Assembly (NCBI GenBank): GCA_023411775.1
Contig: JAEYOL010000303.1
Location: forward strand, 1-23,534
Direction: 5' to 3'
Length of the DNA: 23,534 bases
From: Bacteroidota bacterium
GTDB lineage: Bacteria; Bacteroidota; Bacteroidia; Chitinophagales; Chitinophagaceae
Of the stretch, positions 1 through 8,123 are shown piece by piece (position 1 is the stretch's first letter; every line of letters starts with the position of its first letter). The notes beneath the pieces were generated by a model, which saw only the letters and a list, made by a program, of their open reading frames with translations, did no database searches and had not been told where the DNA came from. The translations under genes were made by a program, and so were the position numbers.

Positions 1-498
1 GGTGTTGGTTTTTCGAAAAATGCCGGTAATTATGGTGGCAGCATGCTGGCTTCAAGCCTTGCAAAGGAAAAAGGTTATGACCAGGTATTGTGGACCGATG
101 CTTTCGAACATAAATGGCTGCAGGAAGTGGGTATGATGAATGTGTTTTTTGTAATCGATAATGTGGCGGTTACTCCCTCGCTGGATGAAGGTACCATACT
201 CGAAGGTGTTACGAGGGCGAGCGTGATACAGGGTTTGAACGACATGGGTGTAAAAGTGGAGGAGCGCAGGATCAGTATCGACGAACTGTTGGAAGCCTAT
301 AAGGCAGGCAGGGTATCTGAAGTGTTTGGTACCGGTACTGCCGCGGTGATCGCGCCGGTGAAGGAGTTAAATTATAAAGGTTATTCCATGGAGTTTGATA
401 CAGAGCAGTATAAAATTTCAGGGGCTGTCAAGGAGTGGCTTAATGGGATCAGGGAAGGTCGTGTGGAAGATAAATACGGCTGGATGTGGAAAGTATAA
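1..498 (+). CDS. ilvE: Branched-chain amino acid aminotransferase, C-terminal part (5' end outside window)
   Basis: This is a class IV PLP-dependent aminotransferase that interconverts branched-chain amino acids and their 2-keto acids in the cytosol, using glutamate/2-oxoglutarate. Only the last 165 codons are present, and the frame is open from base 1. The motif SKNAGNYGGSM near the start matches the (C/A)K-x-GGNY motif of the long (about 355 aa) BCAT family, so the lysine codon at 16-18 is probably the PLP Schiff-base lysine. KGYDQVLW, EVGMMNVFFV and FGTGTAAVI follow in the family's order. The frame ends in TAA at 496-498. There is no clear terminator between it and rpsL. The next promoter signature is at 606-637, so rpsL is probably transcribed independently. 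The family call is firm. The ilvE symbol rests on these motifs only. Confidence 0.9.
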   Translation, partial: GVGFSKNAGNYGGSMLASSLAKEKGYDQVLWTDAFEHKWLQEVGMMNVFFVIDNVAVTPSLDEGTILEGVTRASVIQGLNDMGVKVEERRISIDELLEAYKAGRVSEVFGTGTAAVIAPVKELNYKGYSMEFDTEQYKISGAVKEWLNGIREGRVEDKYGWMWKV

Positions 499-605
499 AT
501 AGCTTGTAAACAAAAGATTAAAACGTTTAGGGAGATGAAACCAGCCTCTACGGGTTGGAGTACGTCGACCGGCGGGGGAAAGCTCAATAAATATAACTGC
601 GATTT

Positions 606-637
606 TTTGGTATTTAAACGGGAGCCCTTTACCTTTG
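606..637 (+). promoter_or_regulatory. Bacteroidota-type promoter of rpsL-rpsG
   Basis: TTTG at 606-609 and TACCTTTG at 630-637 are separated by 20 nt. This fits the Bacteroidota primary sigma consensus (-33 TTTG, -7 TAnnTTTG). Transcription would start a few bases downstream, leaving a leader of about 20 nt before the rpsL ATG at 662. The same arrangement precedes rpsJ. Confidence 0.75.
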
Positions 638-661
638 CCGTCCCAAAAATAAAGGTCAATA

Positions 662-1042
662 ATGCCTACTATTCAACAATTAGTAAGAAAAGGAAGAGAA
701 ATTATCAGGGCGAAGAGCAAATCGAGGGCCCTCGATCAGTGCCCGCAGCGCCGTGGAGTATGTACCCGCGTGTATACTACCACACCAAAAAAGCCGAATT
801 CAGCACTTCGTAAGGTTGCAAAAGTTCGTTTGACTAATAAGGTAGAGGTGATTGCCTATATTCCGGGTGAAGGTCACAACCTGCAGGAGCACTCCATCGT
901 GCTGATTCGCGGTGGTCGTGTAAAAGATCTGCCAGGTGTACGTTATCACATCGTACGCGGTTCTCTCGATACTGCCGGTGTGAAAGATCGTAAGCAAAGC
1001 CGTTCTAAATACGGAACCAAGAAAGAAAAAGCAAAGAAATAA
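662..1042 (+). CDS. rpsL: 30S ribosomal protein S12
   Basis: S12 is the decoding-centre protein of the small subunit. The 126-aa product has the family's hallmark stretches: CPQRRGVCTRVYTTTPKKPN (residues 27-46), GEGHNLQEHS (69-78) and RGGRVKDLPGVRYH (83-96). K43 and K88, the positions usually altered in streptomycin-resistant mutants, are both lysine, so no classical resistance substitution is present. D89, the residue methylthiolated by RimO in E. coli, is also conserved. The lysine-rich tail KKEKAKK is normal for the phylum. It is the first gene of a two-gene unit with rpsG, 49 nt upstream of it, driven by the promoter at 606-637. The ATG at 662 gives the normal MPTIQQLVRKGR start. Confidence 0.98.
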   Translation: MPTIQQLVRKGREIIRAKSKSRALDQCPQRRGVCTRVYTTTPKKPNSALRKVAKVRLTNKVEVIAYIPGEGHNLQEHSIVLIRGGRVKDLPGVRYHIVRGSLDTAGVKDRKQSRSKYGTKKEKAKK

Positions 1043-1091
1043 TATCAGGCGTAAGCTGATCACTAAATAGAAAGAATAACAATTTTCAGAT

Positions 1092-1559
1092 ATGCGGAAA
1101 GCACAAGCAAAAAAACTCCCCCTGGCCCCCGACCCAAAATTCAATGACAAACTGGTTACCCGTTTTGTCAACAACCTGATGTGGGAAGGTAAAAAGAGCG
1201 GAGCTTTTACTATTTTCTACGATGCATTGGACAAAGTAGCCAAACAAACCAATGAAGATGGATACGAGATTTGGAAAAGAGCTCTGGCCAATGTAACACC
1301 CGGCGTTGAAGTTCGCAGCCGTCGTATCGGTGGCGCCACTTTCCAGATCCCTTCCGAGGTTCGTGCTGACAGGAAGATTTCCCTTAGCATCAAATGGCTG
1401 ATCCGCTATAGCCGCGAAAGAAACGGCCGCAGCATGGCTGATAAACTGGCTGCCGAAATCGTTGCTGCCAGCAAAGGTGAAGGCGCTGCTTTCAAGAAAA
1501 AAGAAGACACACACCGTATGGCTGAAGCCAACAAGGCTTTTGCTCACTTCAGGGTGTAA
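1092..1559 (+). CDS. rpsG: 30S ribosomal protein S7
   Basis: S7 nucleates assembly of the 30S head and contacts the E-site tRNA. The 155-aa length is typical. Diagnostic stretches are FVNNLMWEGKK, VTPGVEVRSRRIGGATFQIP, RNGRSMADKLAAEI and the C-terminal KKKEDTHRMAEANKAFAHFR. It follows rpsL by 49 nt. A strong terminator at 1581-1612 ends the unit, so fusA is not cotranscribed, unlike the classical rpsL-rpsG-fusA str operon. The next two genes lie on the opposite strand. Confidence 0.98.
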   Translation: MRKAQAKKLPLAPDPKFNDKLVTRFVNNLMWEGKKSGAFTIFYDALDKVAKQTNEDGYEIWKRALANVTPGVEVRSRRIGGATFQIPSEVRADRKISLSIKWLIRYSRERNGRSMADKLAAEIVAASKGEGAAFKKKEDTHRMAEANKAFAHFRV

Positions 1560-1580
1560 AAGATACAAGCACATAATCCC

Positions 1581-1612
1581 AAAAGCCGTCCTGTTTTCAG
1601 GATGGCTTTTTT
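1581..1612 (+). terminator. Rho-independent terminator after rpsG
   Basis: A 13-bp stem (AAAAGCCGTCCTG at 1581-1593 with CAGGATGGCTTTT at 1598-1610, one G-T pair) has a TTTT loop and runs into a T tract at 1607-1612. It lies 21 nt after the rpsG stop. Confidence 0.9.
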
Positions 1613-1627
1613 GTTGGATGTATGCAA

Positions 1628-1659
1628 AAAAAACCGCTTCGGTTATGATGCGGTTTTTT
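1628..1659 (-). terminator. Terminator of the minus-strand histone-like gene (probably bidirectional)
   Basis: AAAAAACCGC at 1628-1637 pairs perfectly with GCGGTTTTTT at 1650-1659 around a 12-nt loop. Read on the minus strand, the stem is followed by a run of T. It sits just after the stop of the gene at 1679-2161, between two convergent units. Confidence 0.8.
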
Positions 1660-1678
1660 AGTATTAGGGGTTCTACAT

Positions 1679-2161
1679 TTAAAATGAACTGGCGCCTGGT
1701 TCGCTGTCATCAGTACCGGTGATGCTGTTATTTTCATCCATGATCTCAGCCTGTACCGGGGTAGGCTCTTCCACTGGTGCTTCCTGTTCGACGACTGGAG
1801 CGGGTTTAGGCCGTGAAGCGCTTTTGGGTGCCGCTTTCTTTTTAGCGGGTTTACTTGCTTTTTTAGGGGCTGATTTTTTCCTGGGTGCCGACTTTTTCTT
1901 TGGCGCAGCTTTCTTCTTTGATGCCGCTTTCTTTTTAGGCGCAGCTTTACGTGCGGTTTTTTTCTTAGCTGTTTTTTTTGGTGCGGAACGCCTGGCTGAT
2001 TTTTTTGCCGCTTTTTTAGCAGCCTTCTTTTTTGGCGCAGCCTTGCGAGCGGTTTTTGATTTTGCGGCTTTTTTAGGAGCGGCTTTTCTTTTTACTGCTG
2101 ATTTTTTAGCCGCTTTTTTGCGTGAAGCTGGTTTTGCTTTCGCTTTCTTTTTAGAGGGCAT
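1679..2161 (-). CDS. Histone H1-like lysine/alanine-rich DNA-binding protein
   Basis: The 160-aa protein is mostly tandem K/A/P repeats (units such as KKAAPKK, RKAAPKKKA, KKSAPRKK). This resembles the C-terminal tail of eukaryotic linker histone H1 and bacterial H1-like proteins such as chlamydial Hc1/Hc2 or Bordetella BpH1. Residues 1 to about 120 are strongly basic. The last 40 or so turn acidic and proline-rich (EQEAPVEEPTPVQ, then a DDSEPGASSF end). There is no signal peptide and no folded domain that I recognise. By analogy it may bind DNA or RNA without sequence specificity, but that is inference from composition. It lies antiparallel between rpsG and fusA. The opposite strand also carries a 164-codon frame full of F, A and L, which is a shadow of the lysine codons. 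Confidence 0.75.
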   Translation of the reverse strand: MPSKKKAKAKPASRKKAAKKSAVKRKAAPKKAAKSKTARKAAPKKKAAKKAAKKSARRSAPKKTAKKKTARKAAPKKKAASKKKAAPKKKSAPRKKSAPKKASKPAKKKAAPKSASRPKPAPVVEQEAPVEEPTPVQAEIMDENNSITGTDDSEPGASSF

Positions 2162-2285
2162 ACTACAAGATTTTGGAGTTAATGATGAAAAAGAGATAAT
2201 TAATCTGTACTGAAGTTACAATTCATTCAGAATTGTCGTAATAATTATCGATATTTTTTTTACTCTGTAGTTGCCGCTATTCTAA

Positions 2286-2990
2286 TTAAAGACAATCACC
2301 ACCCGGCTCGCAGGTTTTTCCTTCCGGCGTGGTATTGGCAGGTTCGGTATTAGTATCCCATTCCGACCAGGATTTATTCAGGGCACCGAGAAAAGTTTCA
2401 CTGGCCTGTGCGCCATAGACCGCGTATTTATCATTGAATACAAAATAGGGTACTCCTCTTACGCCGATCTGCTGCGATTCATAGATATCATGTTCTACCG
2501 CATCCGCGTACTCGTTACTTTCAAGCATGCTGTTGATGGCGACCTGATCGAGGCCCGCAGCCATACCCAGCTCAAGAAGTGTTGCGGGATCGGCAATATC
2601 TCTTCCTTCGGTGAAATAGGCTTTAAACAAAATCTCTTCCATTGTATCAGCTTTGCCCTGGCTTTTCGCCAATTGGATGAGCCGGTGTGCGTCAAACGAG
2701 TTGGCCACAATGGCCTTGTCGAAATCATAAGTCAGGCCTTCTTCCCCGGCCATCCTGGCGACCTGGTTATTGACCTGGCGTGCATAGTCCAGTGTCCAGC
2801 CTTTAGTTTCGCTCAGGTATTGATGAATATTCTGGCCGGCAGGAGCGTCCAGGCCGGGGTTGAGCTGAAAACTTTTCCATTCCACTTCGATTTTGTCCCG
2901 GTGGGGAAATTCCGCGAGCGCTTTTTCAAACCGTCTTTTGCCGATATAGCAAAAAGGGCACATGATATCTGACCATATTTCTACTTTCAT
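2286..2990 (-). CDS. DsbA-family (FrnE-like) thiol-disulfide oxidoreductase
   Basis: The 234-aa protein starts MKVEIWSDIMCPFCYIGKRR, the N-terminal strand and CPFC active site (C11, C14) of the FrnE/2-hydroxychromene isomerase branch of the thioredoxin fold. Later conserved stretches include FQLNPGLD, a helical insert with ANSFDAHRLIQLAKSQGK, and GVRGVPYFVFNDKYAVYGAQ, which contains the cis-proline motif (GVP). No signal peptide is seen, so it is probably cytosolic, as FrnE proteins are. The tail CEPGGDCL carries two extra cysteines, a feature of some FrnE proteins. The physiological substrate cannot be deduced. It is separated by 124 nt from the histone-like gene on the same strand; no strong terminator is seen between them, so cotranscription is possible. 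Confidence 0.88.
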   Translation of the reverse strand: MKVEIWSDIMCPFCYIGKRRFEKALAEFPHRDKIEVEWKSFQLNPGLDAPAGQNIHQYLSETKGWTLDYARQVNNQVARMAGEEGLTYDFDKAIVANSFDAHRLIQLAKSQGKADTMEEILFKAYFTEGRDIADPATLLELGMAAGLDQVAINSMLESNEYADAVEHDIYESQQIGVRGVPYFVFNDKYAVYGAQASETFLGALNKSWSEWDTNTEPANTTPEGKTCEPGGDCL

Positions 2991-3068
2991 AGCATTATAA
3001 CAGGCACAGGGTGGAAAAGTTCCCTATATAAGTGTGACCATCCTCACTCATAAAACGAAGAATTCCAT

Positions 3069-3161
3069 GTGGCAAAATCCCTTGTGAAACGATGGTCCGC
3101 AGGCAGGTATGACGAAATCGACAAGGAGCTGAACAAGGTTATGGTAAAAGGGTTATTTTAG
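3069..3161 (+). CDS. Possible very short ORF upstream of fusA (doubtful)
   Basis: A 30-codon frame starts with GTG at 3069 and ends at TAG 3159-3161. It reads like a charged helix (KRWSAGRYDEIDKELNKVMV). It lies in the 276-nt gap between the divergent oxidoreductase gene and fusA, and ends just before the fusA promoter signature. I recognise no family. It may be a microprotein, a relic of a gene 3' end, or chance. The amino-acid pattern, with alternating charged and hydrophobic residues, is the only support. Confidence 0.2.
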   Translation: MAKSLVKRWSAGRYDEIDKELNKVMVKGLF

Positions 3162-3168
3162 CTATCAT

Positions 3169-3193
3169 TTTTTGATATTTTCCCCTACCTTTG
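3169..3193 (+). promoter_or_regulatory. Probable fusA promoter (-7 element)
   Basis: TACCTTTG at 3186-3193, followed by GCGCCCTAAAA, matches the -7 element and early transcribed region seen before rpsL and rpsJ. A TTTG lies at 3171-3174 but only 11 nt upstream, so the -33 element is poor. The leader to the fusA ATG would be about 65-70 nt. Confidence 0.55.
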
Positions 3194-3266
3194 CGCCCTA
3201 AAATTTGGCTAGTTGTGCCCGACCCGAAACCTGGGAGCCCAACAAAATACATCATAATCAAAAACA

Positions 3267-5411
3267 ATGGCAGACTTAAAATTTCAAAGAAACTTTGGTA
3301 TTGCGGCGCATATTGATGCCGGAAAGACGACCACGACGGAGCGTATCCTCCGCTACACCGGTATGATCCACCGCATTGGTGAAGTGCACGACGGTGCAGC
3401 CACAACCGACTGGATGGAGCAGGAAAAGGAGAGAGGTATTACGATCACTTCGGCCGCGGTAAGCTGCCAGTGGAATTTCCCAACCGTTTTGGGTAAAGCA
3501 ACTCCAGATACAAAGAAGTATTCCTTCAACATTATCGACACCCCGGGTCACGTGGATTTTACCGTGGAGGTAGAACGTTCCATGCGTGTACTGGATGGTC
3601 TTATCGCCCTGTTTTCTGCGGTGGATGGTGTGGAACCTCAATCGGAAACCGTATGGCGCCAGGCCAACCGCTATGGTGTACCCCGTATTGGTTTTGTCAA
3701 TAAGATGGACCGTTCCGGTGCCGACTTCCTCAACGTTGTGAAGCAGGTAAAAGAAATGCTTGGTTCAAAAGCAGTTCCCCTTCAGCTGCCAATCGGTGCT
3801 GAAGACAATTTCAAAGGTGTGGTTGACCTGATCAAAATGAAAGGGATCATCTGGCACGCTGAAACAGAAGGTATGACTTTCGATGAAGTAGATGTGCCTG
3901 CCGATATGCTCGAAGAAGCCGAGGAGTGGAGAGCGAAGCTTGTAGAAGCTGTGGCTGAATATGATGATAAGCTGATGGAGAAATTCTTTGAAGATCCTAA
4001 TAGCATTACAGAAGATGAAATGCACGACGCGATCCGTAAGGCGACTATCGACCTGAGCATCGTTCCCATGATGTGCGGTTCATCTTTTAAAAATAAAGGT
4101 GTACAGGCAGCCCTCGATGGTGTTTGCCGTTACCTGCCTTCACCCGTTGATATCCCAGATACAGTGGGTACACATCCTGATTCAGGTGATACCCTCACCC
4201 GCAAAGCGGATCCAAAAGAACCCTTCGCGGCACTGGCGTTTAAGATCATGACCGATCCATTCGTGGGTCGCCTGGCGTTTTTCCGCGTGTACTCCGGTCA
4301 CCTCGATGCGGGATCTTATGTTTTAAACGTAAGAAGCGGTAAGAAAGAACGTATCAGCCGGATCATGAAGATGTTTGCCAACAAACAAAACCCGATCGAT
4401 TTCATCGAAGCCGGTGATATCGGCGCGGCAGTTGGTTTCAAGGAAATTAAAACAGGTGATACTCTCTGCGATGAGAATCACCCGATCACCCTGGAAAACA
4501 TGTTCATCCCCGAGCCGGTTATCGCGATCGCGGTTGAACCCAAAACCCAGGCCGACGTTGACAAGATGGGTATGGCGATTGCCAAGCTGGTGGAATAAGA
4601 TCCTACACTGCGTGTAAACACAGACGAAGATACCGGCCAGACCATCCTGCGTGGTATGGGTGAGCTTCACCTCGAGATCATCATCGACCGTATGCGTCGT
4701 GAGTTCAAGGTAGAAGTAAACCAGGGCGCACCCCAGGTTGCTTACAAAGAAGCATTCAATACTACAGTAGAACATCGTGAGACGCTCAAAAAGCAAACCG
4801 GTGGTCGTGGTAAGTTTGCCGATATCCAGTTTGCGCTGGGTCCTGTAGACGCAGAGTGGAAAGCGGAGAATCCAGATAAGAATTTCCAGTTTGTGAACGA
4901 CCTGTTTGGTGGATCCATTCCCCGTGAATTTGTTCCTGCCATCCAGAAAGGATTTGAGCAGTCCATGACAACAGGTGTATTGGCCAACTACCCGGTTGAT
5001 AATATGAAGATCCGCGTATTTGATGGTAGCTTCCACGCGGTTGACTCCGACTCCATGTCATTTGAGCTTTGTGCCAAGCAAGGTTTCCGTGAAGCAGCCC
5101 GCAAGGCAAAACCTGTGCTGCTGGAGCCGATCATGAAGGTGGAAGTGATCACACCTGCCCAGTACATGGGTGATGTGACGGGTGACCTTAATCGTCGCCG
5201 TGGAATGATGGAAGGTATGGATACAAGAGCAGGTGCTGAAGTTATCAAAGCCAAAGTGCCGCTGAGCGAAATGTTTGGTTATGTAACCCAGCTTCGCTCC
5301 CTGAGCTCAGGCCGTGCATCTTCAACCATGGAGTTCTCACACTATTCACCAGCACCAACTAACATCGCTGAAGAAGTGATTGCAAAGGTGAAGGGAAAGG
5401 TGAGTGCGTAA
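3267..5411 (+). pseudogene. fusA: Elongation factor G, frame broken by one in-frame TAA at 4596-4598
   Basis: EF-G is the GTPase that drives ribosomal translocation and, with RRF, recycling. Read through the stop, the frame gives about 714 residues, the normal family length. G motifs are intact: AHIDAGKTT (residues 14-22), ERGITITSA, DTPGHVDFT (91-99), NKMD (145-148) and GSSFKNKG. Domain II follows. In domain III the frame reads AKLVE, stop, DPTLRVNTDEDTG, where the family has LxEEDPTLRV. So a Glu codon (GAA) has become TAA at codon 444, with no shift of frame. The downstream half (4599-5411) is perfect EF-G, with RGMGELHLEIIIDRM, domain IV and domain V (YVTQLRSLSSGRASSTMEF). The 443-aa truncated product would lack most of domain III and all of IV-V and could not translocate. 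An ATG at 4656 lies inside a conserved motif and is not a plausible separate start. Because fusA is normally essential and both halves look under full selection, a sequence error is the simplest reading. A second fusA copy elsewhere is possible. Confidence 0.9.
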
Positions 5412-5434
5412 GAATTGAACCGAACTCATTTATG

Positions 5435-5463
5435 AAAACCTGGCTTAGGCCGGGTTTTTCTTT
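5435..5463 (+). terminator. Rho-independent terminator after fusA
   Basis: AAAACCTGGC at 5435-5444 pairs with GCCGGGTTTT at 5449-5458 (one G-T pair) around a TTAG loop, followed by TTTTTCTTTTT. It lies 23 nt after the fusA stop. Confidence 0.88.
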
Positions 5464-5654
5464 TTATGAATGCCGGATACCGGGTCGCGTTCAAAAAAGT
5501 TTATGTATTTTTTTAAAAAGTGACCCCTACATATTAATAAAATTTAACAATGGCATTGATTTTGCTGAAATTTGCCCCGGAACTCACTCCGTTTTTAAAA
5601 ATCCTGTCATTAAGGCTACGATAGCCATTTTATGAAAAGCAAAAGATTTAGGTT

Positions 5655-5685
5655 AAGGACTCATTCCTGGGTCCTTTTTCTTTTG
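5655..5685 (+). terminator. Terminator-like hairpin without an upstream gene
   Basis: AAGGACTC at 5655-5662 pairs with GGGTCCTT at 5669-5676 around ATTCCT, then TTTTTCTTTTG. The nearest upstream gene, fusA, already has its own terminator about 200 nt earlier, so this one may end a small transcript or act as a backup. Confidence 0.65.
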
Positions 5686-5789
5686 TATATTAATGATATA
5701 TAACGCGTTAACCGCGGGTTTTACAATTCTATTGCCCTTTTGTATCTTACTCCTCTGGTATCTTCCTCTCTTATAAAACCCGGTCAAGA

Positions 5790-8003
5790 ATGATCAAAAA
5801 CTTTGCCCTGAGATTTCTCCTTTTTAATGCAATCCTGGCTATTAGTCTTGCTTCCTTATCACAGGAAAAAGCACTTGTTCAGGGCTTGAAAATCAAGCAG
5901 TCCATGAAGATCCGGAAGGGACTGTACAATTTTCCTTCCTCTGTAAAGGATTCCGCCGCAGTGATCATTATCGAGGGCGAAAATATCACCGTCGATTTTA
6001 ACAATGCGACACTCCAGGGCAGTAAAAATCCGGGTCAGCCTGACAGCTTTTATGGTGTCGGGATCCTGGTCAGGAATGGAAAGAACATCACGATAAAAAA
6101 CCTCAGGGCTAAGGGCTATAAGGTAGCGATCATGGCTACCGGAGTCGAAAAGCTCACCATTCAAAATTCTGATCTCAGTTATAACTACCGGCCCCGGCTT
6201 AACAGTACCCGGGAAAAAGAAGATATCTCCGACTGGATGAGCTATCATCAAAATGAAAAAGACGAATGGTTGCGGTATGGTGCGGCCATTTACCTGCGGG
6301 ATTGCCAATACCCGGTGATTAGGGACAACAAAGTGACAGGAGGGCAAAACGCTCTTATGATGACCCGCAGCAATGACGGACAGATCTACAACAATGATTT
6401 TTCCTTCAACTCAGGTATCGGTATTGGCATGTATCGCAGCAGTCGCAACCAGGTGATGCACAACCGGGTCATCTTTAATGTGCGCGGTTACAGTCATGGC
6501 GTATACCAGCGTGGCCAGGACAGCGCGGGTATATTGGTGTACGAGCAGAGCAGCAACAATATTTTTTATAAAAATAATGTGACCCATAGCGGCGATGGTT
6601 TTTTCCTATGGGCCGGCCAGTCCACGATGGACAGCGGGCAGGGAGGATGCAACGATAACCTGATCATCGGGAATGATTTTTCCTATGCGCCTACCAATGG
6701 TATTGAAGTTACTTTTAGCCGCAATACGATCCTCGACAATAGGATATTTGAATGCGATCATGGTATATGGGGAGGATATAGTTACAATACCCTGATCAGG
6801 GATAACAGTTTTCGTAACAACCGAATTGCTATTGCCATCGAGCATGGGCAGGAGAATAAGATCAACCATAATCTCTTCTCAAAAGATAAGGAAGCAATAC
6901 GACTTTGGTCACGTGCTGTACAGCCTTCAGACCCGATAGCTGCCGTGTGGGGATATGCCCAACACCGCGACACAAGGAGCAGGGGATACGAGGTTGTATC
7001 CAATAGTTTCAACAGTAATGAGGTTGTGTTCAATATATCCCGATCAGACAGCCTGCATATTTTCGGAAATACGATTGCCGGCACCGAAACACCTTTTAAA
7101 ATTGATACGACCGTTACACGTCTTGATACCGTCGTGTACGACGATATCATGGATCATGCTTCTGTGGACCCGGAATTTACTTTACCAAAGGTGGACAAAC
7201 CATATGATCCTTTCCGCGAGAGCGGCCGGTTTGCAGGTCGTAAAAATATTCGGGTTACGGAATGGGGGCCGTATGATTTCAGGTATCCCATCATCTGGCA
7301 TATCAATCCAACTGATACCTCGCTGCAAATGAAATTTGACCTGGTGGGGCCAAAAGGAAAATGGCGGATCAAAAGCATGCGAGGGGTAAAAGATGTATCG
7401 AGCAGGAGTGGGGCTTTTCCAGCCACCATCACAGCTACCAGGCTGGCGGATGATCGAACCGATATTTCCTTACAACTTGAATACATCGGTGAATCGGTGA
7501 TCACACCATTCGGACAAACCATCGCAAAAGGCAAGCCCTACGAGTTTAGTTTCTCCAAATTTTTCCAACCTGTCAATTTCCAGGTGCGGTGGTATGCAAT
7601 GGATACTTCTGTTCACAACCCTGTTACTACAGGAGAACTTTTTCCACCCAATGTTCGGATGCAGCCTATCAAAACAGAACAAACCGACCGGCTCGAATAT
7701 GCCTGGTGGGGTGGCATAAAAGGGGAGGAGGTATACCGGCAATTTATTACCATAGCTGAAGGAGAAGCAACCATTGAAGAAGGGGAATATGAACTCGGTT
7801 TAACCTGGGATGATGCGGTGAGATTGTACGTGGATGGTATGTTACTGGTTAATGAATGGAATCCTTCCCAATATAAATTTGACGAATCGCCACACCGGAA
7901 AATTAAACTTAAGCTCGGAGGGAAACATCGTTTCATGGTTGAACACCTTGAACTGGGAGGCTTCGCTACTCTTAGTCTGCGTTTGAAAAAAATTAGCCGT
8001 TGA
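5790..8003 (+). CDS. Secreted right-handed beta-helix (NosD/CASH-like) protein with C-terminal PA14-like domain
   Basis: The 737-aa product begins with a signal peptide (basic MIKNFALR, then a hydrophobic run to about residue 24), so it is exported. Residues of about 50-440 form short repeating strands rich in N, G and I (DNKVTGGQNALMM, NDFSFNSGIGIGMYR, NNRIAIAIEHGQENKINHN). This is typical of parallel beta-helix proteins related to NosD and carbohydrate-active CASH domains. A middle region of about 480-630 is unassigned. The end (GEYELGLTWDDAVRLYVDG, then GGKHRFMVEHLELGGFATLSL) looks like a PA14 fold, which often binds glycans. A polysaccharide-processing or glycan-binding role outside the cytoplasm is inferred; no catalytic residue can be named. 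ATG 5790 is chosen because it gives a complete signal peptide. It has no functional link to the neighbouring translation genes and reads like an insertion into the block. Confidence 0.82.
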   Translation: MIKNFALRFLLFNAILAISLASLSQEKALVQGLKIKQSMKIRKGLYNFPSSVKDSAAVIIIEGENITVDFNNATLQGSKNPGQPDSFYGVGILVRNGKNITIKNLRAKGYKVAIMATGVEKLTIQNSDLSYNYRPRLNSTREKEDISDWMSYHQNEKDEWLRYGAAIYLRDCQYPVIRDNKVTGGQNALMMTRSNDGQIYNNDFSFNSGIGIGMYRSSRNQVMHNRVIFNVRGYSHGVYQRGQDSAGILVYEQSSNNIFYKNNVTHSGDGFFLWAGQSTMDSGQGGCNDNLIIGNDFSYAPTNGIEVTFSRNTILDNRIFECDHGIWGGYSYNTLIRDNSFRNNRIAIAIEHGQENKINHNLFSKDKEAIRLWSRAVQPSDPIAAVWGYAQHRDTRSRGYEVVSNSFNSNEVVFNISRSDSLHIFGNTIAGTETPFKIDTTVTRLDTVVYDDIMDHASVDPEFTLPKVDKPYDPFRESGRFAGRKNIRVTEWGPYDFRYPIIWHINPTDTSLQMKFDLVGPKGKWRIKSMRGVKDVSSRSGAFPATITATRLADDRTDISLQLEYIGESVITPFGQTIAKGKPYEFSFSKFFQPVNFQVRWYAMDTSVHNPVTTGELFPPNVRMQPIKTEQTDRLEYAWWGGIKGEEVYRQFITIAEGEATIEEGEYELGLTWDDAVRLYVDGMLLVNEWNPSQYKFDESPHRKIKLKLGGKHRFMVEHLELGGFATLSLRLKKISR

Positions 8004-8123
8004 CTATTGTCTTTCGCGTCAACTGAAATATTTTTTTATTACTTTCAGGCAATTATCCCCGTGAACACTGTTCCTGCCGTTACCTCTTTTTAAAAATTTA
8101 TAATTAAAACAAAACTAACCAAC

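Larger units (their letters stand above)
5412..5789. other. 378-nt intergenic region with two terminators, no convincing gene
   Basis: The gap between fusA and the beta-helix gene holds the fusA terminator (5435-5463), an AT-rich stretch, and a second terminator-like hairpin (5655-5685) with no gene before it. Two adjacent palindromic motifs follow: TAACGCGTTA at 5701-5710 and AACC-GCG-GGTT starting within it. A 67-codon frame at 5432-5635 begins inside the fusA terminator and is not convincing. The piece between the two terminators could encode a small RNA, but no good promoter is evident. Confidence 0.6.

Noticed and set aside
535..813. 92-codon plus-strand frame overlapping the start of rpsL
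   Set aside because: It overlaps rpsL in another frame and spans the promoter; the rpsL frame has full family conservation.
1719..2213. 164-codon plus-strand frame rich in F, A and L opposite the H1-like gene
   Set aside because: It is a mirror of the lysine/alanine codons of the minus-strand gene, with no independent protein character.
4323..5036. 237-codon minus-strand frame inside fusA
   Set aside because: It is antisense to a highly conserved coding region and resembles no family; a usual shadow of a codon-biased gene.
5432..5635. 67-codon frame after fusA
   Set aside because: Its ATG lies inside the fusA terminator, and the product has no recognisable pattern.
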